Below, in pieces: positions 9,488 through 18,525 of a stretch of 64,000 bases of DNA. The position numbers and the translations under genes were made by a program. The stretch's first letter is position 1; each line of letters opens with the position of its first letter. The stretch is taken from assembly GCF_900155545.1 (NCBI RefSeq), contig NZ_LT732526.1:1950161-2014160 (forward strand). The letters are read 5' to 3'. This stretch comes from Clostridium sp. Marseille-P2415. GTDB taxonomy: Bacteria; Bacillota; Clostridia; Lachnospirales; Lachnospiraceae. The notes below the pieces were generated by a model. It saw only the letters and a list, made by a program, of their open reading frames with translations, did no database searches and was not told the origin of the DNA.

Positions 9488-12400
9488 CTATTCCTGTTTC
9501 ACACATCCTCCGCCTGTCATCTGCCTGGCCCGGTCCAGAGCTGATCTGGCTTTGTCATAGCAGCTTTCAAAATCCCTGTTCTGTATCTCTATCATAACAT
9601 AGCCTGCGTTAACCGGATGCAGGGTCTTTCCTCCCTCTCCCCTGATTTCCTGCTTTAAGTCCCCTACGATCCGCTTCAGCTTATTTTCCATATCATTATC
9701 CCGAATATTTTTGCAAAGCACCATAGCCTCGTATTCGCCGTTCAGACAAAAAATGTCATCTTCCCTGAACAGACATTTCAAACGTTCCAGGTATTTTGCA
9801 AACATCTTTTTTCCTGTCTTCCGGCTTTTTTCACTTTCATCAACCGGCCTGCAAAATTCAAACAGGACCAGGGCTGAGGGCAAAAACCTCCGGCGTGACA
9901 GATAATCCCCCATTACGATAACGGCTGCCTGGCGGTTCGGTATCCCGGCCGGCAGATCCGGATCTTCACAGGTTAAATGATCGATCTGATCCATCATTTT
10001 TCTGCTGTCTTCCACTTGTCTGCGTAAATCCACGATCTCGTCTATGTTTAACATCACACCATAAAGAAAACTTCCTTCATCCTTAACCGTCAGCTTGGAA
10101 TGGCATAAAATCCATATATATCCGTGCTTTGAAAGAACCCGGTACTCCACTCCCCTTAAATTTTCCTCAGGCTCCAGAGCCTCCACCAGCTTCCGGACCC
10201 GTTCACGGTCAGCCGGATGGATCATATCCATAAAATGTCCATGAAACCGTTCTTCCAGTTCATCTTTTGTATAATCCAATATTTCCATGAAACGGAGACT
10301 GATATACAGAAGCTCCATCTTCTCCGATTTCCGGCACCTGAAATATCCACCCGGCATTCCGGAGCTTAAAAACTCCAGTTCATCATTTTTAAACCGAAGG
10401 ACCTCATTGGTATCCTGAAGCTTTTTCTGGGCCAGAACAGTATCGGTAATATCCATGCATGCGCTTACAATGGCCATGCGCCCGTCCTCAGCCTGGACCA
10501 CGCGTCCCTTGGTCACCAGCCACAGCCAGCTTCCATCCCGTTTTCTCATGCGGTGCCGGAAGGTATACTCCATGCCGGGAGATATGTAGCGGAGGATATT
10601 TTCCTGTATCATTTTTAAATCTTCCGGGTGAATGAGGTCTGCAATCTTTCCCCCGATGTCCTTTGCAAATACCTCATAGGAATCATATTCCAGAAGGCGG
10701 AGCATCTCGTTGTTGGCAAAATACAGAGGGAATCCCTTTTCACAGTATATGCCAAGAAGTCCGCCGGGAGCTACCTGTGCAAATATGGCGCTGGCCGCCC
10801 ACTGATTCTCCTGGGCAATATTTTCAAATGAGATATTCCTTCCTGCCAGCTTTAATACATCTCCCAGTATTTTCTGGGAATCCTCCAGCTTCTGACGCTG
10901 CTCCATCTGCTCCGTGGCATCCCGGACCGAGCCATAATACAGGCGGCGCTCATCCTGCTCTCTTAAAAAGAATGCGCGCAAGTGCACCCACATGAGTTCC
11001 CCGCTTGAACGGTAGCGCCGGAATATGCCTTCGGCTCCGTGGATCGGATTGCTGTATGCATTTTCAAAAATGTTTAACACCCAGTCTGTATCGTCTTTAT
11101 AGACCTTATTTAACATATACCGCCTGCGCTCCTCCATATCCACGGGATTATCTCCGGTGACGCGGTAATATTCCTCGTTTACCCGCAGGACTTCGCAATG
11201 GTCCTCATATACCTCATAAAGAGCGATCGCTCCAAGCATATTGTTTAACATAGCCTCGCTGGTAATATTCTCATTAAATAAATCTTCCAGTTTCAGCTGC
11301 CTCATCTGCCTGGCCTGGATTCCCCTGTAATCCACATTATCCTCTTCCGCCAGAAGCAAATCAACCTCTTCAATCGTCAGCGGCTTATAATAATAATACC
11401 CCTGTCCATAAATACAGCCGATATTGATCAAAAAGTCTACCTGTTCCTTTTCTTCCACCCCTTCGGCAATGACCCTCAGCTGCATCACCCTTGCCATCCT
11501 TACAATGGTCTCCAGGATCCCCATCCCCCGGCTCCGGCTGTTCTCATTCATGTCCAGGAACTTGGTGTCGATCTTTATGACATCCACATTGACATCCTTT
11601 AACATATTTAGAGAAGAATAACCGCTTCCGAAGTCATCCATAAACACAGGAAAACCTGCCTTTCGCAGGTCCTCCACCACCTTTCGGATCAAATCATAAT
11701 CTTCCGCATAAGCGCTTTCCGTAATCTCGATTTCCAGGTATTTGGGATCGATCTCATACCGGTCCACCAGCTCCTTGAATTTGGCTACAACATCAATGGC
11801 GTAGATATCCATACGGGACATGTTAACGGAAATCGGCACCAGGCGCCTGCCATTTTTCGTCCAGATGCTTAGCTGCCGGCATACCATCTCCCAGATATAA
11901 AGATCCAGGTAAGTAATAAAGCCATTCTTCTCCAGAAGAGGGATAAAATCCCCGGGTGAAACCATGCCGCGGACCGGATGCCGCCATCTGACTAAGGATT
12001 CCAGGCCGATGATCTTACCGGTCAGCATATTGCACTGGGGCTGGGCATAGAAAATAAATTCCCGCTTTTCCAGAGCCCTCTGAATTTCCGACAGCAGGAC
12101 CTGGTCGTTTTCCATCTTCTGCTTCATGCCTGGATCATACCAGCCAATGCGTTTGGTATAATTGCCCTTGACGGAGTTTAACGCAATGGCTGCTCTGTCA
12201 TAAACCATGCTGACCGGAAGGCTTAAGTCTTCGATCCGGCAGATGCCGAAAGCAGGCAGAAATCCCGCATTTCCTTTATACTGCCTGGCATAATCACTGA
12301 TCTCGTCTTCCAGGCCCTTTAATATGGAAAGGTCGGCAGGCAGAATGATGACAAAATCATCTCCGCCCATGTATCCGGCAACGGTATCATAGGACTTCTC

Positions 12401-12922
12401 CGCCGCCTTCAAATGATTTCCAATCTTAATCAGGAAGCGGTCCCCTTCTTCTTCCCCGTACCATTCATTGAAAAGCTTAAAATGTTCAATATCAATGGCC
12501 ACCATAAAATGCTTGGTATCGGTCTGCTTTTTTAACAGCTGTTCTGCCCTTTCAAAAAAAGGCCCGTAGCGGAAAAGTCCTGTCATGGAATCTGTTTCTT
12601 CAAGATTCTTATTCTTTTCACTCACAGGCCGAAACATAATAAGCCTGCAGCCCTCAGAACCGGGCCAGTCAATTTCACCGGAAGACACATCCATCCACAG
12701 TTTGGAGGCAGTATTGTAAAATATCACATGCCCGGAATTCCGGCCTGTGCCCGGACAGTCCGTACAGGGGCATGATTCCTTCCCCATTCCCTGATAACAG
12801 TACATTCCTACTTCTAAATTTGAATAATATGATTTTGCCACATGATTCAAATAAATGATCCTGTAATCCTGGTCAATTATGTAAATACCGGCTTCTCCAT
12901 TTTCAGCCGACATACTATTCAT
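9488..12922 (-). CDS. GGDEF-EAL-PAS multidomain c-di-GMP signalling protein
   Basis: About 1,144 residues from the ATG at 12922, preceded by AGGAGAGGCGGGAG; an in-frame ATG at 12943 lacks a site. Order: a PAS-like sensor (1-105) with a cysteine cluster CPCTDC; a GGDEF domain with GGDDF at about 186-190; a complete EAL domain (ESLVRWRHP at 308, SVNMSRMD, EITESAY, DDFGSGYSSL, KIDTKF, AEGVEE); at least three PAS domains (about 540-970); and a degenerate C-terminal GGDEF-like region without the signature. The EAL catalytic residues look intact, so phosphodiesterase activity is likely; cyclase activity of GGDDF is uncertain. Cytoplasmic, no membrane helices. Confidence 0.9.
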   Translation of the reverse strand: MNSMSAENGEAGIYIIDQDYRIIYLNHVAKSYYSNLEVGMYCYQGMGKESCPCTDCPGTGRNSGHVIFYNTASKLWMDVSSGEIDWPGSEGCRLIMFRPVSEKNKNLEETDSMTGLFRYGPFFERAEQLLKKQTDTKHFMVAIDIEHFKLFNEWYGEEEGDRFLIKIGNHLKAAEKSYDTVAGYMGGDDFVIILPADLSILKGLEDEISDYARQYKGNAGFLPAFGICRIEDLSLPVSMVYDRAAIALNSVKGNYTKRIGWYDPGMKQKMENDQVLLSEIQRALEKREFIFYAQPQCNMLTGKIIGLESLVRWRHPVRGMVSPGDFIPLLEKNGFITYLDLYIWEMVCRQLSIWTKNGRRLVPISVNMSRMDIYAIDVVAKFKELVDRYEIDPKYLEIEITESAYAEDYDLIRKVVEDLRKAGFPVFMDDFGSGYSSLNMLKDVNVDVIKIDTKFLDMNENSRSRGMGILETIVRMARVMQLRVIAEGVEEKEQVDFLINIGCIYGQGYYYYKPLTIEEVDLLLAEEDNVDYRGIQARQMRQLKLEDLFNENITSEAMLNNMLGAIALYEVYEDHCEVLRVNEEYYRVTGDNPVDMEERRRYMLNKVYKDDTDWVLNIFENAYSNPIHGAEGIFRRYRSSGELMWVHLRAFFLREQDERRLYYGSVRDATEQMEQRQKLEDSQKILGDVLKLAGRNISFENIAQENQWAASAIFAQVAPGGLLGIYCEKGFPLYFANNEMLRLLEYDSYEVFAKDIGGKIADLIHPEDLKMIQENILRYISPGMEYTFRHRMRKRDGSWLWLVTKGRVVQAEDGRMAIVSACMDITDTVLAQKKLQDTNEVLRFKNDELEFLSSGMPGGYFRCRKSEKMELLYISLRFMEILDYTKDELEERFHGHFMDMIHPADRERVRKLVEALEPEENLRGVEYRVLSKHGYIWILCHSKLTVKDEGSFLYGVMLNIDEIVDLRRQVEDSRKMMDQIDHLTCEDPDLPAGIPNRQAAVIVMGDYLSRRRFLPSALVLFEFCRPVDESEKSRKTGKKMFAKYLERLKCLFREDDIFCLNGEYEAMVLCKNIRDNDMENKLKRIVGDLKQEIRGEGGKTLHPVNAGYVMIEIQNRDFESCYDKARSALDRARQMTGGGCVKQE

Positions 12923-12977
12923 ATACTCCCGCCTCTCCTGCATTCCATGTTTTGCTCACAAACTAAATTATTGTAAT

Positions 12978-13007
12978 ATTATAGTATGAAAACGCTGTTT
13001 TCGTCAA
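12978..13007 (-). promoter_or_regulatory. Sigma-A promoter of the GGDEF-EAL gene
   Basis: On the minus strand TTGACG (13007-13002) is followed after 18 bases by TATAAT (12983-12978), placed 56 bases before the preferred ATG. Only one -35 base differs from consensus. The spacer contains a short AAAACAGCGTTTT inverted repeat that could be an operator. Confidence 0.65.
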
Positions 13008-13079
13008 CACGTTCAAAGTCTTATTGACCGGAATTCTTTTGCATGATCATGGGCGGGAAAACGAAAAGGCATTCCAAGC

Positions 13080-13103
13080 AGCCGTTTGCTGCACCAAACG
13101 GCT
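13080..13103 (-). terminator. Terminator hairpin after dapF-like gene
   Basis: Arms AGCCGTTTG (13080-13088) and CAAACGGCT (13095-13103) form a nine-pair stem about 40 bases after the dapF-like stop codon. The T-rich part downstream on the minus strand is interrupted, so strength is uncertain. Confidence 0.6.
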
Positions 13104-13142
13104 GATCGTCACGCCTTCATTCTCAAATCAATCCATATCCTT

Positions 13143-14003
13143 TTATTCAAGTGCACGCAGCTGCTCTGCCATTTCATGAGAAAGCGAAAATCTGCCTACA
13201 TAACCGACTTCCCCGGTCATCAGTACGTTGCCGTCCTCCTCAATTTCCACCTCCAGCACACCGCCTGGCATGTGTACATACATTTTGGGATCGGTAAGGC
13301 CCATCCGGTATGCCGCCCCTGCCGCCGCGCATCCGCTGGTTCCGGAAGCCAGCGTGTATCCTGCTCCCCGCTCATAGATTTCTATCTCGATATTGGTCCG
13401 GTCCAACACCTTTAACAGCTCCGTATTCACCTTTTCCGGGAAATAAACGGCTGACTCGGAATGCTTTCCGATCCGGCAGGCCAGCTCCTTTGATATGTCG
13501 TTTAACCAGATGACGCAATGCGGATTTCCAATGGTCACACAGGTAACACGGTAAGGGATGCTGCCAAACATCATGGTCTCACCCAGCACTTCTCTCCTTG
13601 GCCCTGTTACAGGAATCTCATCGCTGTAGAAGCTCAGGGTTCCCATGGAGACCTTGATTCTGGTTCCCTCTTCATTTAAGTACTGGATTGTCTGCTGACC
13701 GCTTAATGTATTGATGGTGAAGCGGTTTTTCTGCACATAACCCGCATCCTTTAAATATTTTCCGAAAATCCGCACGCCGTTGCCGCTTAGCTCTGCTTCG
13801 CTTCCATCCGGATTTAAAATCCTTACTTCCAGCTTATCCTGCCCCAATATGGGCCCTACCAGCAGCCCGTCAGACCCTACTCCGAAATTCCGGTTGCAGA
13901 TCAGACGAACATTTTCCTCCGTCAGCTTCAATTCATTTTTATTCGGGTCAAAAATCAGATAATCATTTCCCAGCCCATGATATTTTTCCAAAATAATATT
14001 CAT
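13143..14003 (-). CDS. dapF: Diaminopimelate epimerase family protein with both catalytic cysteines replaced by serine
   Basis: 286 residues, normal DapF length. Family motifs are clear: KYHGLGNDYL, FGVGSDG, NPDGSEAELSGNGVR, GNPHCVIW and ERGAGYTLASGTSGCA. In known DapF enzymes the two acid/base cysteines sit in CGNG (Cys73) and CGTG (Cys217); here both read serine (AGC at residue 73, TCC at residue 220). DapF normally interconverts LL- and meso-diaminopimelate for peptidoglycan and lysine. The ATG overlaps the ddl stop by four bases, so the two are translationally coupled. The fold assignment is sure; the activity is not, and it may act on another substrate. Confidence 0.85.
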   Translation of the reverse strand: MNIILEKYHGLGNDYLIFDPNKNELKLTEENVRLICNRNFGVGSDGLLVGPILGQDKLEVRILNPDGSEAELSGNGVRIFGKYLKDAGYVQKNRFTINTLSGQQTIQYLNEEGTRIKVSMGTLSFYSDEIPVTGPRREVLGETMMFGSIPYRVTCVTIGNPHCVIWLNDISKELACRIGKHSESAVYFPEKVNTELLKVLDRTNIEIEIYERGAGYTLASGTSGCAAAGAAYRMGLTDPKMYVHMPGGVLEVEIEEDGNVLMTGEVGYVGRFSLSHEMAEQLRALE

Positions 14004-15022
14004 GATGAAACTCCTTTCCCGTGCCTTACAATATCCTCACATAATTCATAATATGAAATTCCGGCAGCCTCAGCCTCCTGGGGAAGAAGGCTGAAAGGCG
14101 TCATACCCGGCAATGTATTGGCCTCCAGGCAATAAATGCTGCCATCTTCCTCCATGATGAAATCCACCCTGGAATAATATCCAAGTCCCAGAGCATGATG
14201 AACCTCCATAGCCGTCCGGCTCATGGCTTCCGCCTCTTTCTTTGTCAGACTTGCCGGGCAGATCTCCTCTGTCATACCGGCCTGATACTTATTTTCATAA
14301 TCATAAAACCCTGCCTTGGGTATGATCTCGATTGCTGGGAGAACCTTTCCCCCCAGTATCCCGACAGAAAATTCTCTGCCTGTGATTTTTACTTCCGCCA
14401 TTATCCGGGCTTCATAGGAAAAGGCAGAATGAAGTGCCTGCTCCCATTGTGCCTCCTTATCCACTATGGTGACACCCACGCTGGACCCGCAGCCACATGG
14501 CTTTACCACACAGGGGAAAGAAAACGGTTCCAGGGATTCCCCCTGGGTATAAATGCGCCAATCCGGCGTTAGTATACCGGAGGCACGCATCAGCAGTTTT
14601 GCCACATGCTTATCCATGGCTTTTAAACACCCTGCATAACCAGTTCCAGTATAGGAAATGCCATAGGCATCAAGTACGGCCTGTATCTGTCCGTTTTCCC
14701 CTGCACCTCCATGCAATGCCAGAAATACTACATCTGCAAGCCTGCAGATTTCAATGACCCGGTTTCCGATATATCCCTCTCCCTTTCGTTCTTCTGCCAG
14801 ACGGTCCAGTTCCGGAGCCCTTCTTCCGATTTCGCTGGAAAAGTCTGCGCCATCCTTAAGGCTTTTAAAACGGACCACTTCTTCGTCTGCCACCCCTAAA
14901 TAAGAATCCAGCAGGTAAACCTCATGCCCGCTCTCCATCAGAGCATTTGTGATCATGGCTCCTGAGGATAATGATACTTCCCTTTCCGGGCTAAAGCCGC
15001 CCGCTAACACTACAATTTTCAT
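14000..15022 (-). CDS. ddl: D-alanine--D-alanine ligase
   Basis: 340 residues from the ATG at 15022, which has AAGGAAG in front; the in-frame start at 15052 does not. ATP-grasp ligase with GGFSPEREVSLSSG at the N-terminus, VKPCGCGSSVGVT, FYDYENKYQAG (a normal D-Ala pocket loop) and EANTLPGMTPFSL. It joins two D-alanines for the peptidoglycan stem. The loop does not look like that of VanA-type D-Ala-D-Lac ligases. It is the first gene of a two-gene operon with the dapF-like gene, divergent from the AraC regulator. Confidence 0.9.
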   Translation of the reverse strand: MKIVVLAGGFSPEREVSLSSGAMITNALMESGHEVYLLDSYLGVADEEVVRFKSLKDGADFSSEIGRRAPELDRLAEERKGEGYIGNRVIEICRLADVVFLALHGGAGENGQIQAVLDAYGISYTGTGYAGCLKAMDKHVAKLLMRASGILTPDWRIYTQGESLEPFSFPCVVKPCGCGSSVGVTIVDKEAQWEQALHSAFSYEARIMAEVKITGREFSVGILGGKVLPAIEIIPKAGFYDYENKYQAGMTEEICPASLTKKEAEAMSRTAMEVHHALGLGYYSRVDFIMEEDGSIYCLEANTLPGMTPFSLLPQEAEAAGISYYELCEDIVRHGKGVSS

Positions 15023-15168
15023 TGTTATCTTCCTTCTATCTATCATTCGCATTTGTTTCTATTTCCAATTATATACAGCACTTTTTATCATTTCTACCAA
15101 TATAATGCTTTTTATATTGCAAATTGTGTTGTATTCTATAAGGGAGATAAAAGGAGGAAACATCAGAT

Positions 15169-16020
15169 ATGGACAATTATGAAAAACGGGGATATTTAAA
15201 CAGTGATTTCAGACTGTTTCACCTGGTCGATACGAAAAGACAGGATTTTGAATATCACTATCATGAATTTGATAAAATCATCATTTTCATCCGGGGGGCT
15301 GTGACCTACCGGATCGAAGGGTGTAACTATAAGCTGGAGCCTTATGACATCATTCTGGTAAGCCATAATGATATCCACAAACCGGATGTTGATCCGTCCG
15401 TTCCTTATGAGAGGATCATCGTCTATCTTTCCCCCGGCTTCCTGCATGCTTACCGCTCTGACAGCTATGATTTAAGTGCCTGTTTCCAAAAATCAAAAGA
15501 ACTTCACTCTCATGTCCTGCGGATCCATTCCATGGAAAAAAGCAGCCTGTACCGTACGTTGTCAGATCTTGAATACGCCTGCACCCATGACGGCTACGCC
15601 AAGGATTTATACTGTCAGGTGGTTTTTCTGGAATTCATGATCCAGTTAAACCGGGCTTCCGTAACCAACCGGGTGAAATACCTTCCGCCTGCCACCGGTG
15701 ACCGGCGCATTTTAAGCATTATGGACTACATAAACAGCCATCTGACGGAAGACATGACCGTGGACACAATCGCAGAAGCCTGCTACATCAGCCGTTACCA
15801 TCTGATGCACCTTTTCAAAGAAGAAACCGGTTATACTCTTTTTGATTACATCACGGAAAAACGCCTGGCTTTGGCACGGGACCTTCTAAAAACCGGGATA
15901 TCCGTTACCGAGGTCTGTTTTGGCTGCGGTTTCAAAAACTACTCCACCTTCTCCAGAGCCTATAAAAAACAGTTCCATGCCTCGCCATCCGAAACCATAA
16001 AAGAGCACGCAAAAGCATAA
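15169..16020 (+). CDS. AraC family transcriptional regulator with cupin sensor domain
   Basis: 283 residues. The N-terminal half is a cupin fold (FEYHYHEFDKIIIF with metal-like histidines) and the C-terminal 100 residues form the two helix-turn-helix motifs of AraC (DTIAEACYISRYHLMHLFKE and VCFGCGFKNYSTFSRAYKK). AAGGAGG precedes the ATG. It is divergent from ddl across 146 bases, but AraC targets are often elsewhere; the ligand is unknown. Confidence 0.85.
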   Translation: MDNYEKRGYLNSDFRLFHLVDTKRQDFEYHYHEFDKIIIFIRGAVTYRIEGCNYKLEPYDIILVSHNDIHKPDVDPSVPYERIIVYLSPGFLHAYRSDSYDLSACFQKSKELHSHVLRIHSMEKSSLYRTLSDLEYACTHDGYAKDLYCQVVFLEFMIQLNRASVTNRVKYLPPATGDRRILSIMDYINSHLTEDMTVDTIAEACYISRYHLMHLFKEETGYTLFDYITEKRLALARDLLKTGISVTEVCFGCGFKNYSTFSRAYKKQFHASPSETIKEHAKA

Positions 16021-16123
16021 TCTTTTCTTAAGCTTACTTTACATTCATTGAAACCGTTCAAGCGGCATGATATGCTGAAGCTATGATATTTTCCTTATAA
16101 ACAGGATCATTAGGAGGGGCTCT

Positions 16124-17131
16124 ATGAGAAAAAGAAACCTGGGAATCATTCCGTTACTTCTGACAGTCATCTTTCTTAGTGCATGCGGAAGCAAAGCTTC
16201 GGCCACATCCCAGAAGGCCGTATCAGATTACGGAACCGGTATGGCCGCAGAGGTACCGGAAGTCTCAAAAAACGAAGACAACCATAATGAACAGGCGGCA
16301 GGTGATTCCGCAGCAGCATCACAAACAAGCGGAATCGAAAGCAATCAGGTACTTCCGGCCGGAAGAAAACTCATTCGCAACATATCCATGAACGTAGAAA
16401 CAGATGCATTCGAAACCCTGCTCTCCGGCCTTCAGACTAAGATCGCCGAGCTGGGCGGTTATGTGGAACTGTCGGATATGTCCGGCAACAGCTTAAATTC
16501 CTACGGCAAGCCCGGTCCAAGATATGCCGGTATTACCGCGCGGATTCCAGCAAATCAGATAGACAGCTTTCTAACCTCAGTGGAATCCAGTGGAAATGTT
16601 ACAAACAAATCAGAATCGACCCAGGATGTTACTTTGCAATACAGCGATCTGGAAAGCAGGAAAAAGTCTCTGCAAATCGAACAGGAAAAACTATGGGAAT
16701 TTCTTGAAAAGGCAGAGTCCGTGGATACGGTCATCACCCTGCAGCAGCGGCTCTCTGAAGTACGGTATCAGTTGGAATCCATGGAATCCCAGCTGAGGCT
16801 TTATGATAATCAGGTGGATTACAGCACGGTTCAACTAAATATCAGCGAAGTCACCACATTTACCCCCACCGCTACGGAATCAGCCGGGACCCGTATCAGA
16901 AAGGGATTCAACAGCAATTTAAAAATCTTTCAAACCGGGGCGGCAAACTTTATGATCGGAACCATTACAACCAGCCCGTTCTGGCTTCCAATAGCGATCG
17001 CAGCCGGGGCCATTGTTTTCTTCCTTCGCAGGCGCAGAAAGAAAATCACCCCTGCTCTTCCCCCTGCCTTAGAGGAGACAGCATGCCCCGCGCCGCCGGA
17101 CAATGACCCGGCCGATTCATCAAAGACCTGA
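16124..17131 (+). CDS. DUF4349 domain lipoprotein
   Basis: 335 residues with a lipoprotein signal (LLTVIFLSACGSK, lipidation at Cys23), a low-complexity linker, a DUF4349 region (about 85-265) containing a coiled-coil stretch with QRLSEVRYQLESMESQL, and a C-terminal membrane helix followed by a basic RRRRKK tail. Function of DUF4349 is unknown; it is common in Firmicutes envelopes. AGGAGG precedes the ATG. Single gene, ended by the hairpin at 17143-17181. Confidence 0.85.
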   Translation: MRKRNLGIIPLLLTVIFLSACGSKASATSQKAVSDYGTGMAAEVPEVSKNEDNHNEQAAGDSAAASQTSGIESNQVLPAGRKLIRNISMNVETDAFETLLSGLQTKIAELGGYVELSDMSGNSLNSYGKPGPRYAGITARIPANQIDSFLTSVESSGNVTNKSESTQDVTLQYSDLESRKKSLQIEQEKLWEFLEKAESVDTVITLQQRLSEVRYQLESMESQLRLYDNQVDYSTVQLNISEVTTFTPTATESAGTRIRKGFNSNLKIFQTGAANFMIGTITTSPFWLPIAIAAGAIVFFLRRRRKKITPALPPALEETACPAPPDNDPADSSKT

Positions 17132-17142
17132 TTTTAAACGGA

Positions 17143-17181
17143 AAAAGCTCCCGGAAAGGTCATTCCTTTCCGGGAGCTTTT
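17143..17181. terminator. Bidirectional terminator after DUF4349 lipoprotein gene
   Basis: 17-base perfect arms AAAAGCTCCCGGAAAGG (17143-17159) and its complement (17165-17181) around a five-base loop, ending in TTTT on the plus strand and flanked by A-rich sequence. It lies between convergent genes. Confidence 0.9.
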
Positions 17182-17189
17182 CTCCATTC

Positions 17190-18482
17190 TTATCCATGTC
17201 TTCCATCGTTCTTCCACGAGCAGAATATATACAAAATTCCCGTTATCCCAAAATAGAACCAGGTGGCAGGATTGCTGAACCAGGTGGTGAAGAAGGACAG
17301 GATCATATATATGGCAAACTGGGCATAGAACAGATAGCCGATGGGATTGCGCACCCGCTTTGCCATCCGAATTAAGAAAAATGCAGCTGCTCCAAGAATG
17401 CAGCTAAACAGCAGAACGCCCACGATACTAAAATCGTAAAAAGAATCGTAAAACAGGGTCACTGTAGTCAGTTCTTCTTTTGTCACGTAGATGGGAAAAT
17501 CCACAAGAGCCGGAACCAGGAACTTGAGTCCCGTAAGGGCCCATAAGGGAAAGAGCATCCGAAGACCGAAGGTATGGGACGGAAGCCACTCCACCAGGCA
17601 GTTAAAGTTATCGTAGTTGTTTGCAATATACATATAGGGCTGGGTGACGAATATGGGCATCTGGCTGTTTTTCATCTGGAAAATGCCGTTAAGGTAGGAA
17701 ACATCATGCCCCCTTGCAATGGTAAGAACCACATAAATGGGGATCATGCCTATCACCAGACCTATGGCATAGGTGATTTTCAGCCTGTGTTCCATTGCAA
17801 TATAGGTGAGAACAGCCAGCCCCACAGCCAGGATCAGCTGGAAACGGGACACACATAAAACGGGAATGGCACAAGCGATCAGGTTCATAAGCACAGCCAG
17901 GATCAGCCTGAAACCGTTTCTTCCCTGTTCAATGCTGAAATATAAAACAGAAAGCGCAGGAACCAGCACACAGGATACAGTAAAATAGTGGATTCCCGTA
18001 ATGTGGAACGTCGAATAAGCATGAGGCACTCCCTTAATAAAAAACGGGATAAATCCCAGCACTGCAGCCTCAATGACAAACGCAGCAAGGGATAGGAACG
18101 TAATGAAAAACATGGATAGAAAAAGAGGCCGTTCGTAACCCTTAAAGCTGAACCAGCTGGAACGCTGCCCCCCTGATTCTCCCTGCAGCCTTGCGAGAAA
18201 CTCGAAAGTAACCCAAAAGCCCAGGAATGCCACCAGAAAGCAGAGCCATGTAACAATGTTCCAGTCAGAAGAAAGTTCTGAAAGCTTTAAACAGGCAATG
18301 CCTTCCCCTCCCACCCAGAACAGGGAAAACAGGCCTCTTAAATGAATGATGTTCTCGGTTCTCCGGTAATCATACCAGTACAGGAAAAGAGCTGCCAGCA
18401 TCAAAATAAGGCCTGACAGCCAGTAATGCCTTGCTCTTGCAAATAAAAAAGATGCTGCATAGCTGATCAGATAAACGCTCAT
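17190..18482 (-). CDS. Multi-pass membrane protein, oligosaccharide-polymerase-like
   Basis: 430 residues with about ten to twelve hydrophobic helices and few charged loops. The topology and the long loop with NNYDNFNCLVEW before the last helices resemble O-antigen/oligosaccharide repeat-unit polymerases (Wzy-like), but no sure motif was recognised. It follows ptsI by 43 bases on the same strand and may end the cdaA operon, although a polysaccharide function does not obviously fit its neighbours. Confidence 0.6.
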   Translation of the reverse strand: MSVYLISYAASFLFARARHYWLSGLILMLAALFLYWYDYRRTENIIHLRGLFSLFWVGGEGIACLKLSELSSDWNIVTWLCFLVAFLGFWVTFEFLARLQGESGGQRSSWFSFKGYERPLFLSMFFITFLSLAAFVIEAAVLGFIPFFIKGVPHAYSTFHITGIHYFTVSCVLVPALSVLYFSIEQGRNGFRLILAVLMNLIACAIPVLCVSRFQLILAVGLAVLTYIAMEHRLKITYAIGLVIGMIPIYVVLTIARGHDVSYLNGIFQMKNSQMPIFVTQPYMYIANNYDNFNCLVEWLPSHTFGLRMLFPLWALTGLKFLVPALVDFPIYVTKEELTTVTLFYDSFYDFSIVGVLLFSCILGAAAFFLIRMAKRVRNPIGYLFYAQFAIYMILSFFTTWFSNPATWFYFGITGILYIFCSWKNDGRHG

Positions 18483-18525
18483 CGTAACATATCCCCTTTG
18501 GTAAATACTTCCTATCCGGAGCCCA

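Noticed and set aside
13143..15022. Vancomycin-resistance type ligase and racemase pair
   Set aside because: The ligase pocket loop FYDYENKYQAG is that of normal D-Ala-D-Ala ligases, and the partner is a DapF fold protein, not VanT or VanX.
15023..15168. Defined promoters in the ddl/AraC divergent region
   Set aside because: A TATAAT is visible on the minus strand (15073-15068) but no -35 at proper spacing; not certain enough to list.
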